Part shown: in pieces, positions 43,070 to 51,555 of the stretch
Numbering within the stretch: position 1 is the stretch's first letter
Layout: every line of letters starts with the position of its first letter
DNA from: Emticicia sp. BO119
Lineage (GTDB): Bacteria > Bacteroidota > Bacteroidia > Cytophagales > Spirosomataceae
Length of the DNA: 64,000 bases
Reading direction: 5' to 3'
Assembly: GCF_013912375.1 (NCBI RefSeq)
Contig: NZ_JACETV010000001.1
Coordinates: 434,001 to 498,000, forward strand
The notes under the pieces: generated by a model
Seen by the model: only the letters and a program-made list of their open reading frames with translations
Told to the model about the DNA's origin: nothing
Database searches by the model: none
Position numbers and translations under genes: made by a program

Positions 43070-43283
43070 TGATTTGTTGTTGTTTTGTGGCTTAATTCAG
43101 GATTCAATCAATTGGATTTCTCCATGATTACAAATGTAAACCAACACCGTGCCAAAGCCCTCTTATGTGAAGATAAAAATACTTAACGGTAGCAAACGTT
43201 CAATATCAATAGTTTTGAAAAAAAAAAACAGAAAGAAGTAGGTTTTGGTATTATTTATGACAAAACCATTATCCGGTTTTTTC

Positions 43284-43814
43284 TTAAATAATATCATTAA
43301 ACCTGGGTAATTCCAGATCTTTCTGAGAGATGTTCGGGTTTTCTATTCCCCAGTCGATAGCCAGGTCTGGGTCGTTCCAGATAATGCCGCCTTCTGAGGC
43401 CTTATTGTAGAAATTGGTACATTTATAAGTAAACAAACATTGCTCTAAAGCCAGGAAACCATGCGCAAATCCGGCTGGTATAAATACCATATTCTGAGTT
43501 TTTGCATCTAAAAGAAATTTTTCGTGTTTTCCGAACGTAGGAGAACCCGGCCGCAAATCTACAGCTACATCAAGAGCTTTCCCGATAATTACCCGTACTA
43601 ATTTTCCTTGAGCGTGGGGTTCTCTCTGAAAGTGTAACCCTCTTAAAACACCTGCTGAAGACAGAGACTGATTATCCTGAACAAAATCAAAGGGAATACC
43701 ATTATCAGAGAAAGCCTGTTTATGATAGGATTCTAAAAAATATCCTCTTTCATCGCCAAAAATACGAGGAAAAATTTCTATTAGTCCCTCGATAGATGTC
43801 TTTCTAAACTCCAT
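43284..43814 (-). CDS. rfbC: dTDP-4-dehydrorhamnose 3,5-epimerase
   Basis: 176 residues with the cupin epimerase motifs: IFPRIFGDERGYFLESYH, FVQDNQSLSSAGVLRGLHFQ with the catalytic His, QGKLVRVIIGKALDVAVDLR, and VFIPAGFAHGFLALE. It makes dTDP-4-keto-L-rhamnose in the rhamnose pathway for surface glycans. The other rml genes (rfbA, B, D) are not in the window. The length is about that of the family. It is the upstream gene of the pair with the capsule phosphatase. Confidence 0.95.
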   Translation of the reverse strand: MEFRKTSIEGLIEIFPRIFGDERGYFLESYHKQAFSDNGIPFDFVQDNQSLSSAGVLRGLHFQREPHAQGKLVRVIIGKALDVAVDLRPGSPTFGKHEKFLLDAKTQNMVFIPAGFAHGFLALEQCLFTYKCTNFYNKASEGGIIWNDPDLAIDWGIENPNISQKDLELPRFNDII

Positions 43815-44004
43815 TATTCTTTAATTCAATTTTTTAGATTTTCCTAAGAATTGTTTTGCTGTTCTGGCAATAGCAACAAAGGCTACCGGATGATAATTCA
43901 ATTAAGCAATAGTTTATGCAAAAGTAATATTTATTAAATAATTTCAAGGTACTTTCTTATTAAATCAATAGAATTCAGGAAATTTGTCAAAAAAAAATTA
44001 CTAC

Positions 44005-44841
44005 ATGACCAAACAGGAGCTATTTGAACAAATATTAAAAAAGAAATCGTATCTGTGTGTAGGTCTCGATACTGATATAAAGAAAATACCACATCACCTT
44101 TTGCAGACGAAAGACCCGATTTTTGAGTTTAATCGTCAGATAATAGACGCAACTGCGGAGTATGCCGTTGCTTATAAGCCTAATATTGCTTTTTACGAGG
44201 CAATGGGAGTGAAAGGATGGGAGAGTCTGCAGAAAACATTGGATTATATACCTAAAGAGTGTTTTACGATAGCTGATGCTAAAAGAGGAGATATCGGAAA
44301 TACTTCGGAACTCTATGCTCGTACTTTTTTTGATAAAAGCTCTTCCGGCTTTGATTTTGACTCTGTTACGGTAGCGCCTTATATGGGTAGAGACTCTGTA
44401 CAACCCTTTTTAGCGTTCGGAGGGAAATGGGTTATTTTGCTGGCTCTTACTTCTAATATAGGCAGTAAAGATTTTCAACATCTGAAAGTTGAAGTTAACG
44501 GCGAAACAAAGGATTTATATGAGCAAGTACTTACAAAATCTCAGGAATGGGGTGATAGTGACTCATTAATGTATGTAGTTGGTGCTACTCAAGCTGATAA
44601 ATTGGCAGAAATCCGTAAAATAGTGCCTGATTATTTCTTATTAGTACCAGGTATAGGCGCACAAGGAGGGAGTCTTGAAGAGGTGTCTCGTTATGGTATG
44701 AACAAGCAATGTGGCTTGCTGGTGAACTCATCGCGGGCAATTATTTATGCTTCTGACGGGCCGGATTTTGCAGAAAGAGCCAATGAAGAAGCAGGGAAGG
44801 TGCAGCAGGAAATGGAAAAGTATCTTACTGAATTTATCTAA
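44005..44841 (+). CDS. pyrF: Orotidine-5'-phosphate decarboxylase (type 2)
   Basis: 278 residues from the ATG; a TTG 21 bp upstream, after which comes an A9 run, is less likely. It opens with [13 protein letters not shown] and has the core [15 protein letters not shown]. It then carries [20 protein letters not shown] with the catalytic Lys and Asp residues, and [10 protein letters not shown] near the phosphate-binding end. The enzyme makes UMP in pyrimidine synthesis. The length fits the longer type 2 form. It is 27 bp before the DUF2851 gene on the same strand. Confidence 0.96.
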   Translation: MTKQELFEQILKKKSYLCVGLDTDIKKIPHHLLQTKDPIFEFNRQIIDATAEYAVAYKPNIAFYEAMGVKGWESLQKTLDYIPKECFTIADAKRGDIGNTSELYARTFFDKSSSGFDFDSVTVAPYMGRDSVQPFLAFGGKWVILLALTSNIGSKDFQHLKVEVNGETKDLYEQVLTKSQEWGDSDSLMYVVGATQADKLAEIRKIVPDYFLLVPGIGAQGGSLEEVSRYGMNKQCGLLVNSSRAIIYASDGPDFAERANEEAGKVQQEMEKYLTEFI

Positions 44842-44868
44842 TATTTTGGTTAATAGGTTTGTATCATT

Positions 44869-46140
44869 ATGACAGAAGCCTTTATTCATTATCTGTGGCA
44901 ATTTCAACAATTTGATAAATCATTGCTACTTACTACTAACAATGAACCTGTCAGGATTCTGAAAACGGGTATTTTGAATACTGATGCCGGGCCTGATTTT
45001 TTGCAGGCACGAGTTCAGCTCGGAGATATTGAATGGGTAGGGAATATAGAGATTCATATTCAATCATCTGATTGGAATGCGCATAATCATCAGTATGATG
45101 GTGCCTATAATAATGTGATTCTGCATGTAGTATGGGCGCATGATAAACCTATTTTAAGGAAGGATGGAAGTGAAGTACCCACGCTTGAACTGAAATCTAA
45201 TACTGATAGCGCATTATTAAGAAAATATGAGGTTTTGCTAAGTCAAAGAAGTGTGATTCCTTGTGCTGCGCAATTTAGTGAGGTATCAGCTTTATCTAAA
45301 ATTGCTACTTTAGATAAAGCATTAACTAAGCGATTGATACAAAAATCAAAAATTGTAGACGAATTATTAGAGACCAACCAGGGTGATTGGGAAGAAACTA
45401 CTTATCAGTTATTAGCTAAGAATTTCGGTTTCAAACTCAATTCAGAAGTATTTTTAAGATTAGCTAAAACTTTGCCTTTAAAAATGCTTCAAAAACATAG
45501 AGATAATCTGACACAAATTGAAGCGATACTTTTCGGGCAGTCAGGACTTCTGGCTGAGGTGGATGATTACTCAAGGAGATTAATGCAGGAATATGATTTC
45601 TTTGCCGCTAAGTTTTTGTTGAAAGAGAGCATCTTACAATCGTATGAATGGAAACTGCTTCGTACCCGACCTGCTAATTTTCCGACGATCAGAATTGCTC
45701 AACTGGCAAAGTTAATTACCTCTCAAAAGAGTTTTTTCTCTTTATTTACTCAAACCGAATCAATTGAAGATTTACGTAAAGCCTTACAGGTCAAGCAATC
45801 TGAGTACTGGAGAGAACATTACCATTTTAGTAAAAAAGCCACTAAAATGAGTAATGGATTAGGCAAAGATTCTATTGATAATCTGATAATTAATACTGTT
45901 ATACCATTGTTGGCTTGTTACTCACAAAAAATGGATAATCAATCTTACATGGATAGGGCTATTACTTTTTTAGAGTCTTTTCCGGCAGAAAGTAATCATA
46001 TTGTTGATATGTGGAAGAATCTCGGATTGGAGATAAAAACTGCATTTGATGCACAGGCAAGCATTGAACTGTATAATAATTTTTGCAGCATGAAAAAATG
46101 CCTGCAATGTAATGTGGGCGTGGAGATTTTGAGGAAGTAG
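44869..46140 (+). CDS. DUF2851-family protein
   Basis: 423 residues, cytoplasmic, with the conserved N-terminal block MTEAFIHYLWQFQQFD, then GILNTDAGPDFLQARVQLGDIEWVGNIEIHI and SSDWNAHNHQYDGAYNNVILHVVW. The C-terminal Cys cluster (CSMKKCLQCNVGVE) is typical of the family and may bind zinc. Function unknown. It follows pyrF on the same strand in an apparent operon. Confidence 0.87.
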   Translation: MTEAFIHYLWQFQQFDKSLLLTTNNEPVRILKTGILNTDAGPDFLQARVQLGDIEWVGNIEIHIQSSDWNAHNHQYDGAYNNVILHVVWAHDKPILRKDGSEVPTLELKSNTDSALLRKYEVLLSQRSVIPCAAQFSEVSALSKIATLDKALTKRLIQKSKIVDELLETNQGDWEETTYQLLAKNFGFKLNSEVFLRLAKTLPLKMLQKHRDNLTQIEAILFGQSGLLAEVDDYSRRLMQEYDFFAAKFLLKESILQSYEWKLLRTRPANFPTIRIAQLAKLITSQKSFFSLFTQTESIEDLRKALQVKQSEYWREHYHFSKKATKMSNGLGKDSIDNLIINTVIPLLACYSQKMDNQSYMDRAITFLESFPAESNHIVDMWKNLGLEIKTAFDAQASIELYNNFCSMKKCLQCNVGVEILRK

Positions 46141-46207
46141 GATTTCGATTTAAACAAAATGCCTTGTCAGCTAACATGGCATTTTGTTTGTACTAAGAAC
46201 GATAAAC

Positions 46208-46420
46208 TCAAGCCCGATTAATCAGGCTAATACCAGATACCATCACAATAAAGCCTAATACAGCGGGGGCAATTTTTCTTGCACCTTCTACATCAAATCC
46301 CATTAGTCTGTTATTGCTCGACATAAATGCGGCACAGGCAAAAAGTAATAAGAGTAAGCCAATACCTGTTAATATTCCTCCCAAGGTTCTTTTAAACTTT
46401 GCGTTTTCTTCGTTATTCAT
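46208..46420 (-). CDS. Small protein with two membrane segments, unknown function
   Basis: 70 residues: a short charged N-terminus, a first hydrophobic segment (GGILTGIGLLLLLFACAAF) and a second (IAPAVLGFIVMVSGISLI). It lies 6 bp after the cca stop on the same strand and is probably co-transcribed. It may be a small inner-membrane subunit or regulator. No family recognised. Confidence 0.6.
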   Translation of the reverse strand: MNNEENAKFKRTLGGILTGIGLLLLLFACAAFMSSNNRLMGFDVEGARKIAPAVLGFIVMVSGISLINRA

Positions 46421-46426
46421 ATAATA

Positions 46427-47893
46427 TTAAGATTTAGGTTCAAGCGAGTTTGCGAATTCCTTTATTGTTTCTTTACTTTTTACTGGTTTAAAATTTAATT
46501 TTTCTCCTTCTGTGAGCATGAAATCATAGGCTACGTCAAAGTCATTCGGAATGATGCCATCAAGAATAGCCTCTCTTATGGCTACTTTTATTTCTCCCAC
46601 TTCACGCGAAGGTTTTAAATCAAATACTTCCATAATGATTTCACCAGTAATGACAGGCTGAAAATTACGAAGTTTATCTTTGGCTTCCAATTCTATCAAA
46701 AGTTCCTCTACTTTGTCAAAGTTGCTTAGATAACGCTTTACTTTGCTCATATCTTTTGAAGTAATATCTGCCCGGCAAAGCATCATCAAGTATTCTATAT
46801 CATGACCCGCTTCAAATAAAAGTCGGCGAAGCGCAGAATCAGAAACACCTTCTTTTGCTAGTGCTATCGGGCGTAAATGCAATCTTACCAGATTTTTCAC
46901 CATTTTCATTTTGGCATCTAAGGGTAGCTTTAATTTTTTAAAGATACCAGGGGTCATTTTCGCTCCTAACTCTTCATGCCCGTGGAAAGTCCAACCCGCT
47001 TTTGGGTGAAAACGTTTGGTTGCAGGTTTGGCAATATCATGCAGAATAGCAGCCCAACGCAACCACAAATCATTCGATTTGACTGCCACGTTATCCAATA
47101 CTTGCAAAGTATGGTAGAAATTATCTTTATGTCCTTTGCCATCGTGGGTTTCAACCCCTTGTAACTCACAGAACTCAGGAAAAATGATTTGCAATAAGCC
47201 TGTATAAAACATAAGTTTAAAGCCATAAGATGGTGTTTTAGATAATACGATCTTGTTTAGCTCATCAGTAATCCGCTCTTGTGAAACAATATTGATGCGG
47301 TCTTTCATTGTTGCAATAGCATCGAAAGTACTTCCTTCAATATCAAAGCCCAACTGTGAAGCAAATCTTATGGCCCGCATCATGCGCAGGGGGTCATCAG
47401 AAAAAGTAATTTCAGGGCTTAGAGGCGTACGGATAATTTTTTTGTGAATATCGGCGACTCCATCAAAAGGGTCAATCAGCTGACCGAAGTCTTTAATATT
47501 TAATGAGATACCCAGGGCATTAATGGTAAAATCACGTCTGTTCTGGTCGTCTTCCAACGTGCCGTCTTCCACCAATGGTTTGCGTGATTCGTAGCGGTAA
47601 GATTCTTTTCTGGCACCTACAAATTCTATTTCTAACTCATCTAATCTGATTTGTGCTGTGCCAAAATTCTTAAAGAAACTTACGTGCACGTTATCGCCTA
47701 ATTTACCTGCTACTTTTTCTGCAAGACCAATTCCACTACCTAGACAGACCACATCTATATCTTTATTAGGTCTTTTCAATATCAGGTCTCTTACATATCC
47801 ACCAATGACATAGGCTTCTACACCCAATTCGGTAGCAGAATGGGAAATAATATCGAAAATTGGTTCGTTTGCTATGTGTTCTTTAAAATTCAT
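46427..47893 (-). CDS. cca: CCA tRNA nucleotidyltransferase
   Basis: A class II poly-A polymerase/CCA enzyme with the head motif YVIGGYVRDLILKRPNKDIDVVCLG (two metal Asp), RRDFTINALGISL and LRMMRAIRFASQLGF. Its C-terminal half has an HD domain (LHDIAKPATKRFHP). It adds or repairs the 3' CCA of tRNAs in the cytoplasm. I start at MNFKEHIAN. The frame is open 54 bp further, but those codons (MQSLNQVNQSSGQNH) lie in a dispersed inverted repeat and are not likely to be translated. Confidence 0.94.
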   Translation of the reverse strand: MNFKEHIANEPIFDIISHSATELGVEAYVIGGYVRDLILKRPNKDIDVVCLGSGIGLAEKVAGKLGDNVHVSFFKNFGTAQIRLDELEIEFVGARKESYRYESRKPLVEDGTLEDDQNRRDFTINALGISLNIKDFGQLIDPFDGVADIHKKIIRTPLSPEITFSDDPLRMMRAIRFASQLGFDIEGSTFDAIATMKDRINIVSQERITDELNKIVLSKTPSYGFKLMFYTGLLQIIFPEFCELQGVETHDGKGHKDNFYHTLQVLDNVAVKSNDLWLRWAAILHDIAKPATKRFHPKAGWTFHGHEELGAKMTPGIFKKLKLPLDAKMKMVKNLVRLHLRPIALAKEGVSDSALRRLLFEAGHDIEYLMMLCRADITSKDMSKVKRYLSNFDKVEELLIELEAKDKLRNFQPVITGEIIMEVFDLKPSREVGEIKVAIREAILDGIIPNDFDVAYDFMLTEGEKLNFKPVKSKETIKEFANSLEPKS

Positions 47894-47910
47894 GTTATCG
47901 TTGTGGTTTT

Positions 47911-48067
47911 GTCCTGAACTTTGATTAACCTGATTTAATGATTGCACTGAAGCAGACTAATTAATATCAATTTAAATCGGGATTTTACTATCATTAGTTT
48001 ACCTAAATAAATCAGCGTAATCCTAAAATCAGGTAAAACGGTTCGCCGTCGCGGCACGGTTCAAGAC
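47911..48067. repeat. Dispersed inverted repeat, copy 5
   Basis: Begins GTCCTGAACTTTGATTAACC and ends GGTTCAAGAC; the arms are interrupted by a GC-rich patch (GGTTCGCCGTCGCGGCACGG). It lies directly upstream of cca, so it may be in the cca leader. Confidence 0.75.
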
Positions 48068-48133
48068 ATAGTTTTCTCTGTAAGAAAAGTTGCAATTTAC
48101 TAAGGAATAAAGATTTTATGGAGTAATGAAAAA

Positions 48134-48160
48134 AAATAGCCGATAATTTTATCGGCTATT
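48134..48160 (-). terminator. Terminator after the exbB-exbD pair
   Basis: AATAGCCGATA pairs with TATCGGCTATT (11 bp); T-rich sequence follows on the minus strand. Confidence 0.8.
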
Positions 48161-48186
48161 CAATATTTATTTCTTAAAGCACCATG

Positions 48187-48588
48187 CTATTTTGATAGCT
48201 CAGTAGCTAATACCATACGTATCCTGAGTTTAGCCCCTAACGACATAGCATCTACAAGGTCTTGTACTGTAAGTGAGCTTTCAGCTCTTAACACTACTGT
48301 TGGTTCTTCCATTTTTGCAGTAGCTGCAATTAATCTCTCTTCTAACTGAGGAAATGGCACAGGCGTACTATTAATATAGTAGACTTTATCTTTGGTGATT
48401 GTCAACGAAATCGGTTGCTTGCTTACATCGTGAGTTGATTTAGATGATTTAGGTAAAAGCAATTTTATTACATTCGGATTTCCCAAAGTTGATATAATCA
48501 GGAAGAACAACAGCAGAAAGAACATAATATCGTTCAGTGAGGCTGTTGAAACTTCGGCTTCGAATCGTCTTTGTCTTTTTAATTTCAT
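48187..48588 (-). CDS. ExbD/TolR-family biopolymer transport protein
   Basis: 133 residues with one N-terminal membrane segment (FFLLLFFLIISTLG) and a periplasmic ExbD/TolR domain (LPKSSKSTHDVSKQPISLTITKDKVYYINSTPVPF...). Its start has the MKLKRQRRFEAEVSTASLNDIMFFLL pattern with the conserved Asp, needed for proton flow. It pairs with the ExbB-like gene 27 bp upstream to energise TonB-dependent uptake or Tol functions. A terminator follows. Confidence 0.92.
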   Translation of the reverse strand: MKLKRQRRFEAEVSTASLNDIMFFLLLFFLIISTLGNPNVIKLLLPKSSKSTHDVSKQPISLTITKDKVYYINSTPVPFPQLEERLIAATAKMEEPTVVLRAESSLTVQDLVDAMSLGAKLRIRMVLATELSK

Positions 48589-48615
48589 GATTTTGCAAAT
48601 CAGATAAATGAAAAA

Positions 48616-49293
48616 TTATCTTGCCGGCTCGTTCAGTGTATCCAGGAAGTCCATCACGGTGGCTTGCAAATGAATACCAAATTTATCAATCATCATGTTG
48701 ATACCATGATAACCTGCATAGGCAATTACACCTACTACAAGGCCAGTGAATGAGGAAATCATTTTTTCATACAAACCATTGGCGATGATTTCAATAGTAA
48801 AGTTTCCGGTAGCTGCAATATCATAGAAGATACGTATAATACCTGAAATGGTACCAATGAAACCAAGAATAGGCGCAACCCCTGCTATGAGACCAAGGTA
48901 ACCCATGTTTTTTTCCATTTTAGAGATCTCCAGGTTCGACTGGATTTCCATCGCACTTTCAATATCTTTAACGGGTCGGCCAATACGTGTAATACCTTTT
49001 TCCAATATACGTGAAATTGGCAGATTAGTACTTTTACAAAGTGTGATAGCTGTGCGTAGGTCACCACGTAAAATATTGTCTTTTAATGTTCTCAGGAAGC
49101 CGAAATCAATATTAGAAGCTCCTTTAATGAAGAGGTATCGCTCTACAATAAAAAATATTGCCAGAAATAACAGGAATAATAGAGGATAAACAACTACGCC
49201 GCCTTTCAATAACAGGCTCAGATAATTAATCGATTGGGCATTTGCTGCAGTTGAGGTAGAGTCAGGAACTTGAAGCAAAATTGGTTGTAGCAT
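48616..49293 (-). CDS. MotA/TolQ/ExbB proton channel family protein
   Basis: 225 residues with three membrane segments: FLLFLAIFFIVERYLF, then a cytoplasmic loop, then LGLIAGVAPILGFIGTISGIIRIF and MISSFTGLVVGVIAYAGYHGI. It is the channel partner of the ExbD-like protein in the same operon. Together they supply proton-motive-force energy to TonB systems such as the TonB receptor at 51.5-54 kb, by inference. The N-terminus lies outside the membrane, as in the family. Confidence 0.93.
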   Translation of the reverse strand: MLQPILLQVPDSTSTAANAQSINYLSLLLKGGVVVYPLLFLLFLAIFFIVERYLFIKGASNIDFGFLRTLKDNILRGDLRTAITLCKSTNLPISRILEKGITRIGRPVKDIESAMEIQSNLEISKMEKNMGYLGLIAGVAPILGFIGTISGIIRIFYDIAATGNFTIEIIANGLYEKMISSFTGLVVGVIAYAGYHGINMMIDKFGIHLQATVMDFLDTLNEPAR

Positions 49294-49548
49294 GAGGCAA
49301 AGAATATAGGTTTTCGTTATAAACTTTAAGAAAGCTGAATTTAGTATGCAAGTTAGCTTTTTTTTTAATCTATATCAGAAGATTTAATCCTATTGTTAAT
49401 AATGGAATTGATTGGATGCAAAATTTTAACCACTCATAATCTCTTGTCTCTTGATTCAAATCAATTTCGAACGCAAACAAGAAAATGTATTAATTTTCTT
49501 TTTACGTTTGTGTAGTTAATCTTTCTAAGAGCCTAAACTTTCACATAT

Positions 49549-49911
49549 ATGAATTTCTCAATACTTGTACCCAACATTTTTTATACCAATATAAATGATG
49601 CTATGGCATTATTTGTTGATTGTCTTGAATTCACGATTGCGCATAACGAATTAAATTCAGCAAATCCGTTTTGTGTCCTGGCTAAAAATGGCATAAGAAT
49701 AAACTTATTCCAGAACGCGGCACTGGCAAAAGAACATAACCCTGAATTCAGGATAGTAACTGATAATATTGAAGAGGTTTATGCTAAGGTTTCGGCATCT
49801 CACCCTCACTTGTTGCATCCTAATCTCAATAAAGTTACACTTCGCCCCTGGGGTGCAAAGGAGTTTGCGTTGACTGATATGCAGTTGGGGATTATTGTAC
49901 AACAGTGGTAA
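49549..49911 (+). CDS. VOC-superfamily (bleomycin-resistance-like) protein
   Basis: 120 residues of one VOC domain, starting FSILVPNIFYTNINDAMALFVDCLEFTI and ending LRPWGAKEFALTDMQLGIIVQQW. The mid-part (GIRINLFQNAALAKEHNPEFRIVTDNIEEVYAKVSAS) follows the fold. The strict metal-ligand pattern (H, E) is not clear, so it may be a binding protein rather than an enzyme. It is a stand-alone gene, convergent with the PorT-type gene. Confidence 0.8.
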   Translation: MNFSILVPNIFYTNINDAMALFVDCLEFTIAHNELNSANPFCVLAKNGIRINLFQNAALAKEHNPEFRIVTDNIEEVYAKVSASHPHLLHPNLNKVTLRPWGAKEFALTDMQLGIIVQQW

Positions 49912-49954
49912 TGTGGGTTTTGGTTTGACATACTACTGGATAGCTTCCTTAATT

Positions 49955-50006
49955 GATAAACTCAGGTAATAGATTGGTAAATATAAACCTATTACCTGAG
50001 TTTATC
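49955..50006. terminator. 18-bp perfect hairpin between convergent genes
   Basis: GATAAACTCAGGTAATAG pairs perfectly with CTATTACCTGAGTTTATC around a 16-nt loop. It separates the VOC and PorT-type genes and probably stops transcription from both sides, although no long T run follows. Confidence 0.7.
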
Positions 50007-50022
50007 TTAAATTTCTATACTA

Positions 50023-50655
50023 TTAGAAAATTCTAAACCCTAAAGTAGCCTGCACCACTACATTTTTATAACGTGGGTTGGTTGACGAACCATCACCATT
50101 GTTATTTTGTAAATCCCAACCGGCTCTTGTGCCAAATACAACTTTATCAAAATTGAAATCGACTCCGACAACCGCGCCTAAAGTATTTTTACGGATATTA
50201 TCATTGTCAAATTCGTCATCGTTTATAACAGTACCTAAGCCACTATTAATGGTTGTTTTCTGTCTCATCAGATAAGAAAACTGAGGGCCGAACTGAAATG
50301 TTAGAACACTGGTTGGTTTGATTGAAACCAGTAGCGGGATATCGAGGTAATGAGATGTCCGGGTAAAGTCATAGTTGCTGCCCAGAAAACTGCCGGATTG
50401 TTTATAACCCTTTTGTGAATACATTACTTCAGGTTGAATACCTAAAAATCTGCCGATCGGGATGGCGAGAAATCCACCCGCTGCGAAACCGAATTTTCCG
50501 TTTGCATCATACTCATCATTTTTTGAGTCGTAGATATTTGAGTAATTTAAACCCATTTTTGCCCCAAGATGTATGGAGTTTGTGCCGCCGTTCTGTCCAT
50601 AACTACTAATCGCAAAAAGTGCGAATGCCGTTGTGATTAAAAGTGCTTTTTTCAT
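50023..50655 (-). CDS. PorT-family outer membrane beta-barrel protein
   Basis: A signal peptide (MKKALLITTAFALFAISSYG) leads to an outer membrane barrel of about 190 residues. It has HLGAKMGLNYSNIYD, LGIQPEVMYSQKGYKQSGSF, YLDIPLLVSIKP, LTFQFGPQFSYLM and a final strand VVVQATLGFRIF. The pattern is the PorT-family/outer_membrane_beta-barrel_2 type. I use the ATG at the signal peptide; a longer frame exists but adds a non-signal stretch. Function unknown. Confidence 0.83.
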   Translation of the reverse strand: MKKALLITTAFALFAISSYGQNGGTNSIHLGAKMGLNYSNIYDSKNDEYDANGKFGFAAGGFLAIPIGRFLGIQPEVMYSQKGYKQSGSFLGSNYDFTRTSHYLDIPLLVSIKPTSVLTFQFGPQFSYLMRQKTTINSGLGTVINDDEFDNDNIRKNTLGAVVGVDFNFDKVVFGTRAGWDLQNNNGDGSSTNPRYKNVVVQATLGFRIF

Positions 50656-50859
50656 GATTTTAAATGAAGTTTGTGAATTAATAATTTTTGGAAAGCTCTG
50701 CAATAGGTTATAAAGCTCTGTGATACGTTATAAAATATCTGTGCCAGAGGTGGCTGAGGTAATGCTGATGATTGAAATCAACAATAACGAATCGACCTAT
50801 AGACCTATTTATAAACTATTTTCTATACTGGTGGTTATAGTAAGAAAATCCTCGCAAGT

Positions 50860-51279
50860 ATGAAAGCACGCCCGATTATATTAATAGAAGATGATGCCGA
50901 CGATAAGGATATTCTTGAAGAAGTAATAACTGAGTTGAAGCTCCCTAATTCTGTTATCTGGTTTAAGAATTGTATTGATGCCATGCAATACCTACAAACT
51001 ACAGAGGATCAGCCATTTATTATTGTATGTGATATAAACCTACCTTTGCAAAATGGAATGGAATTTAAGCGGCAGATAGATGGAAACCTCGAAATGCGTA
51101 GAAGAAGTATCCCATTTGTGTTTTATTCTACTTCTGATAGCCAGAAACTCGTGAATGAGGCTTATATGCAATTTACTGTGCAAGGCTTTTTTAAGAAAGA
51201 ATATGATTTTGAGAAGATAAAAAGCCATATGAGAATAATGATGGAATACTGGGCTGTTTGCAGGCATCCTAATACCTGA
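50860..51279 (+). CDS. Single-domain response regulator
   Basis: 139 residues of one receiver domain with acidic ED residues (IILIEDDADDKDIL), phospho-acceptor Asp in IIVCDINLPLQNGMEF, a Ser (VFYSTSDSQKL) and Lys in QGFFKKEYDF. It belongs to the Rcp1-like single-domain group that often works with phytochrome-type or hybrid kinases. None is adjacent. A clear terminator follows. Confidence 0.9.
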   Translation: MKARPIILIEDDADDKDILEEVITELKLPNSVIWFKNCIDAMQYLQTTEDQPFIIVCDINLPLQNGMEFKRQIDGNLEMRRRSIPFVFYSTSDSQKLVNEAYMQFTVQGFFKKEYDFEKIKSHMRIMMEYWAVCRHPNT

Positions 51280-51325
51280 TGAATATATTCCTCAACAAGT
51301 TTCCTTAGTTACTTAGAGCATAAAA

Positions 51326-51353
51326 AAAGGTAACCACTATGCTGGTCACCTTT
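51326..51353 (+). terminator. Terminator after the response regulator
   Basis: AAAGGTAACC pairs with GGTCACCTTT (one mismatch). A T-rich run (TTTAATAATTTTTTC) follows. Confidence 0.75.
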
Positions 51354-51555
51354 AATAATTTTTTCAAGGTTCTAATTGCACGGATTTTTATTTTTCGGTA
51401 TAATTCTGGGTTGCATTTGTTAAGGTTGGTTAAAAGGGGGAAGAGAAATACACTATTTTTGCGTTTGCATTCTAAGAACGTTTGACACTAAGACTAAATG
51501 AATATTTAGCCTAACAGAGGATTTAAGCGCATAACTGAGTTTGAGTTCATAAATT

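Noticed and set aside
51454-51461. TATTTTTG promoter-like box on the plus strand upstream of the TonB receptor's 3' end
   Set aside because: There is no gene downstream on that strand and the nearest TTG is 25 bp away; it is likely to be chance in A/T-rich DNA.
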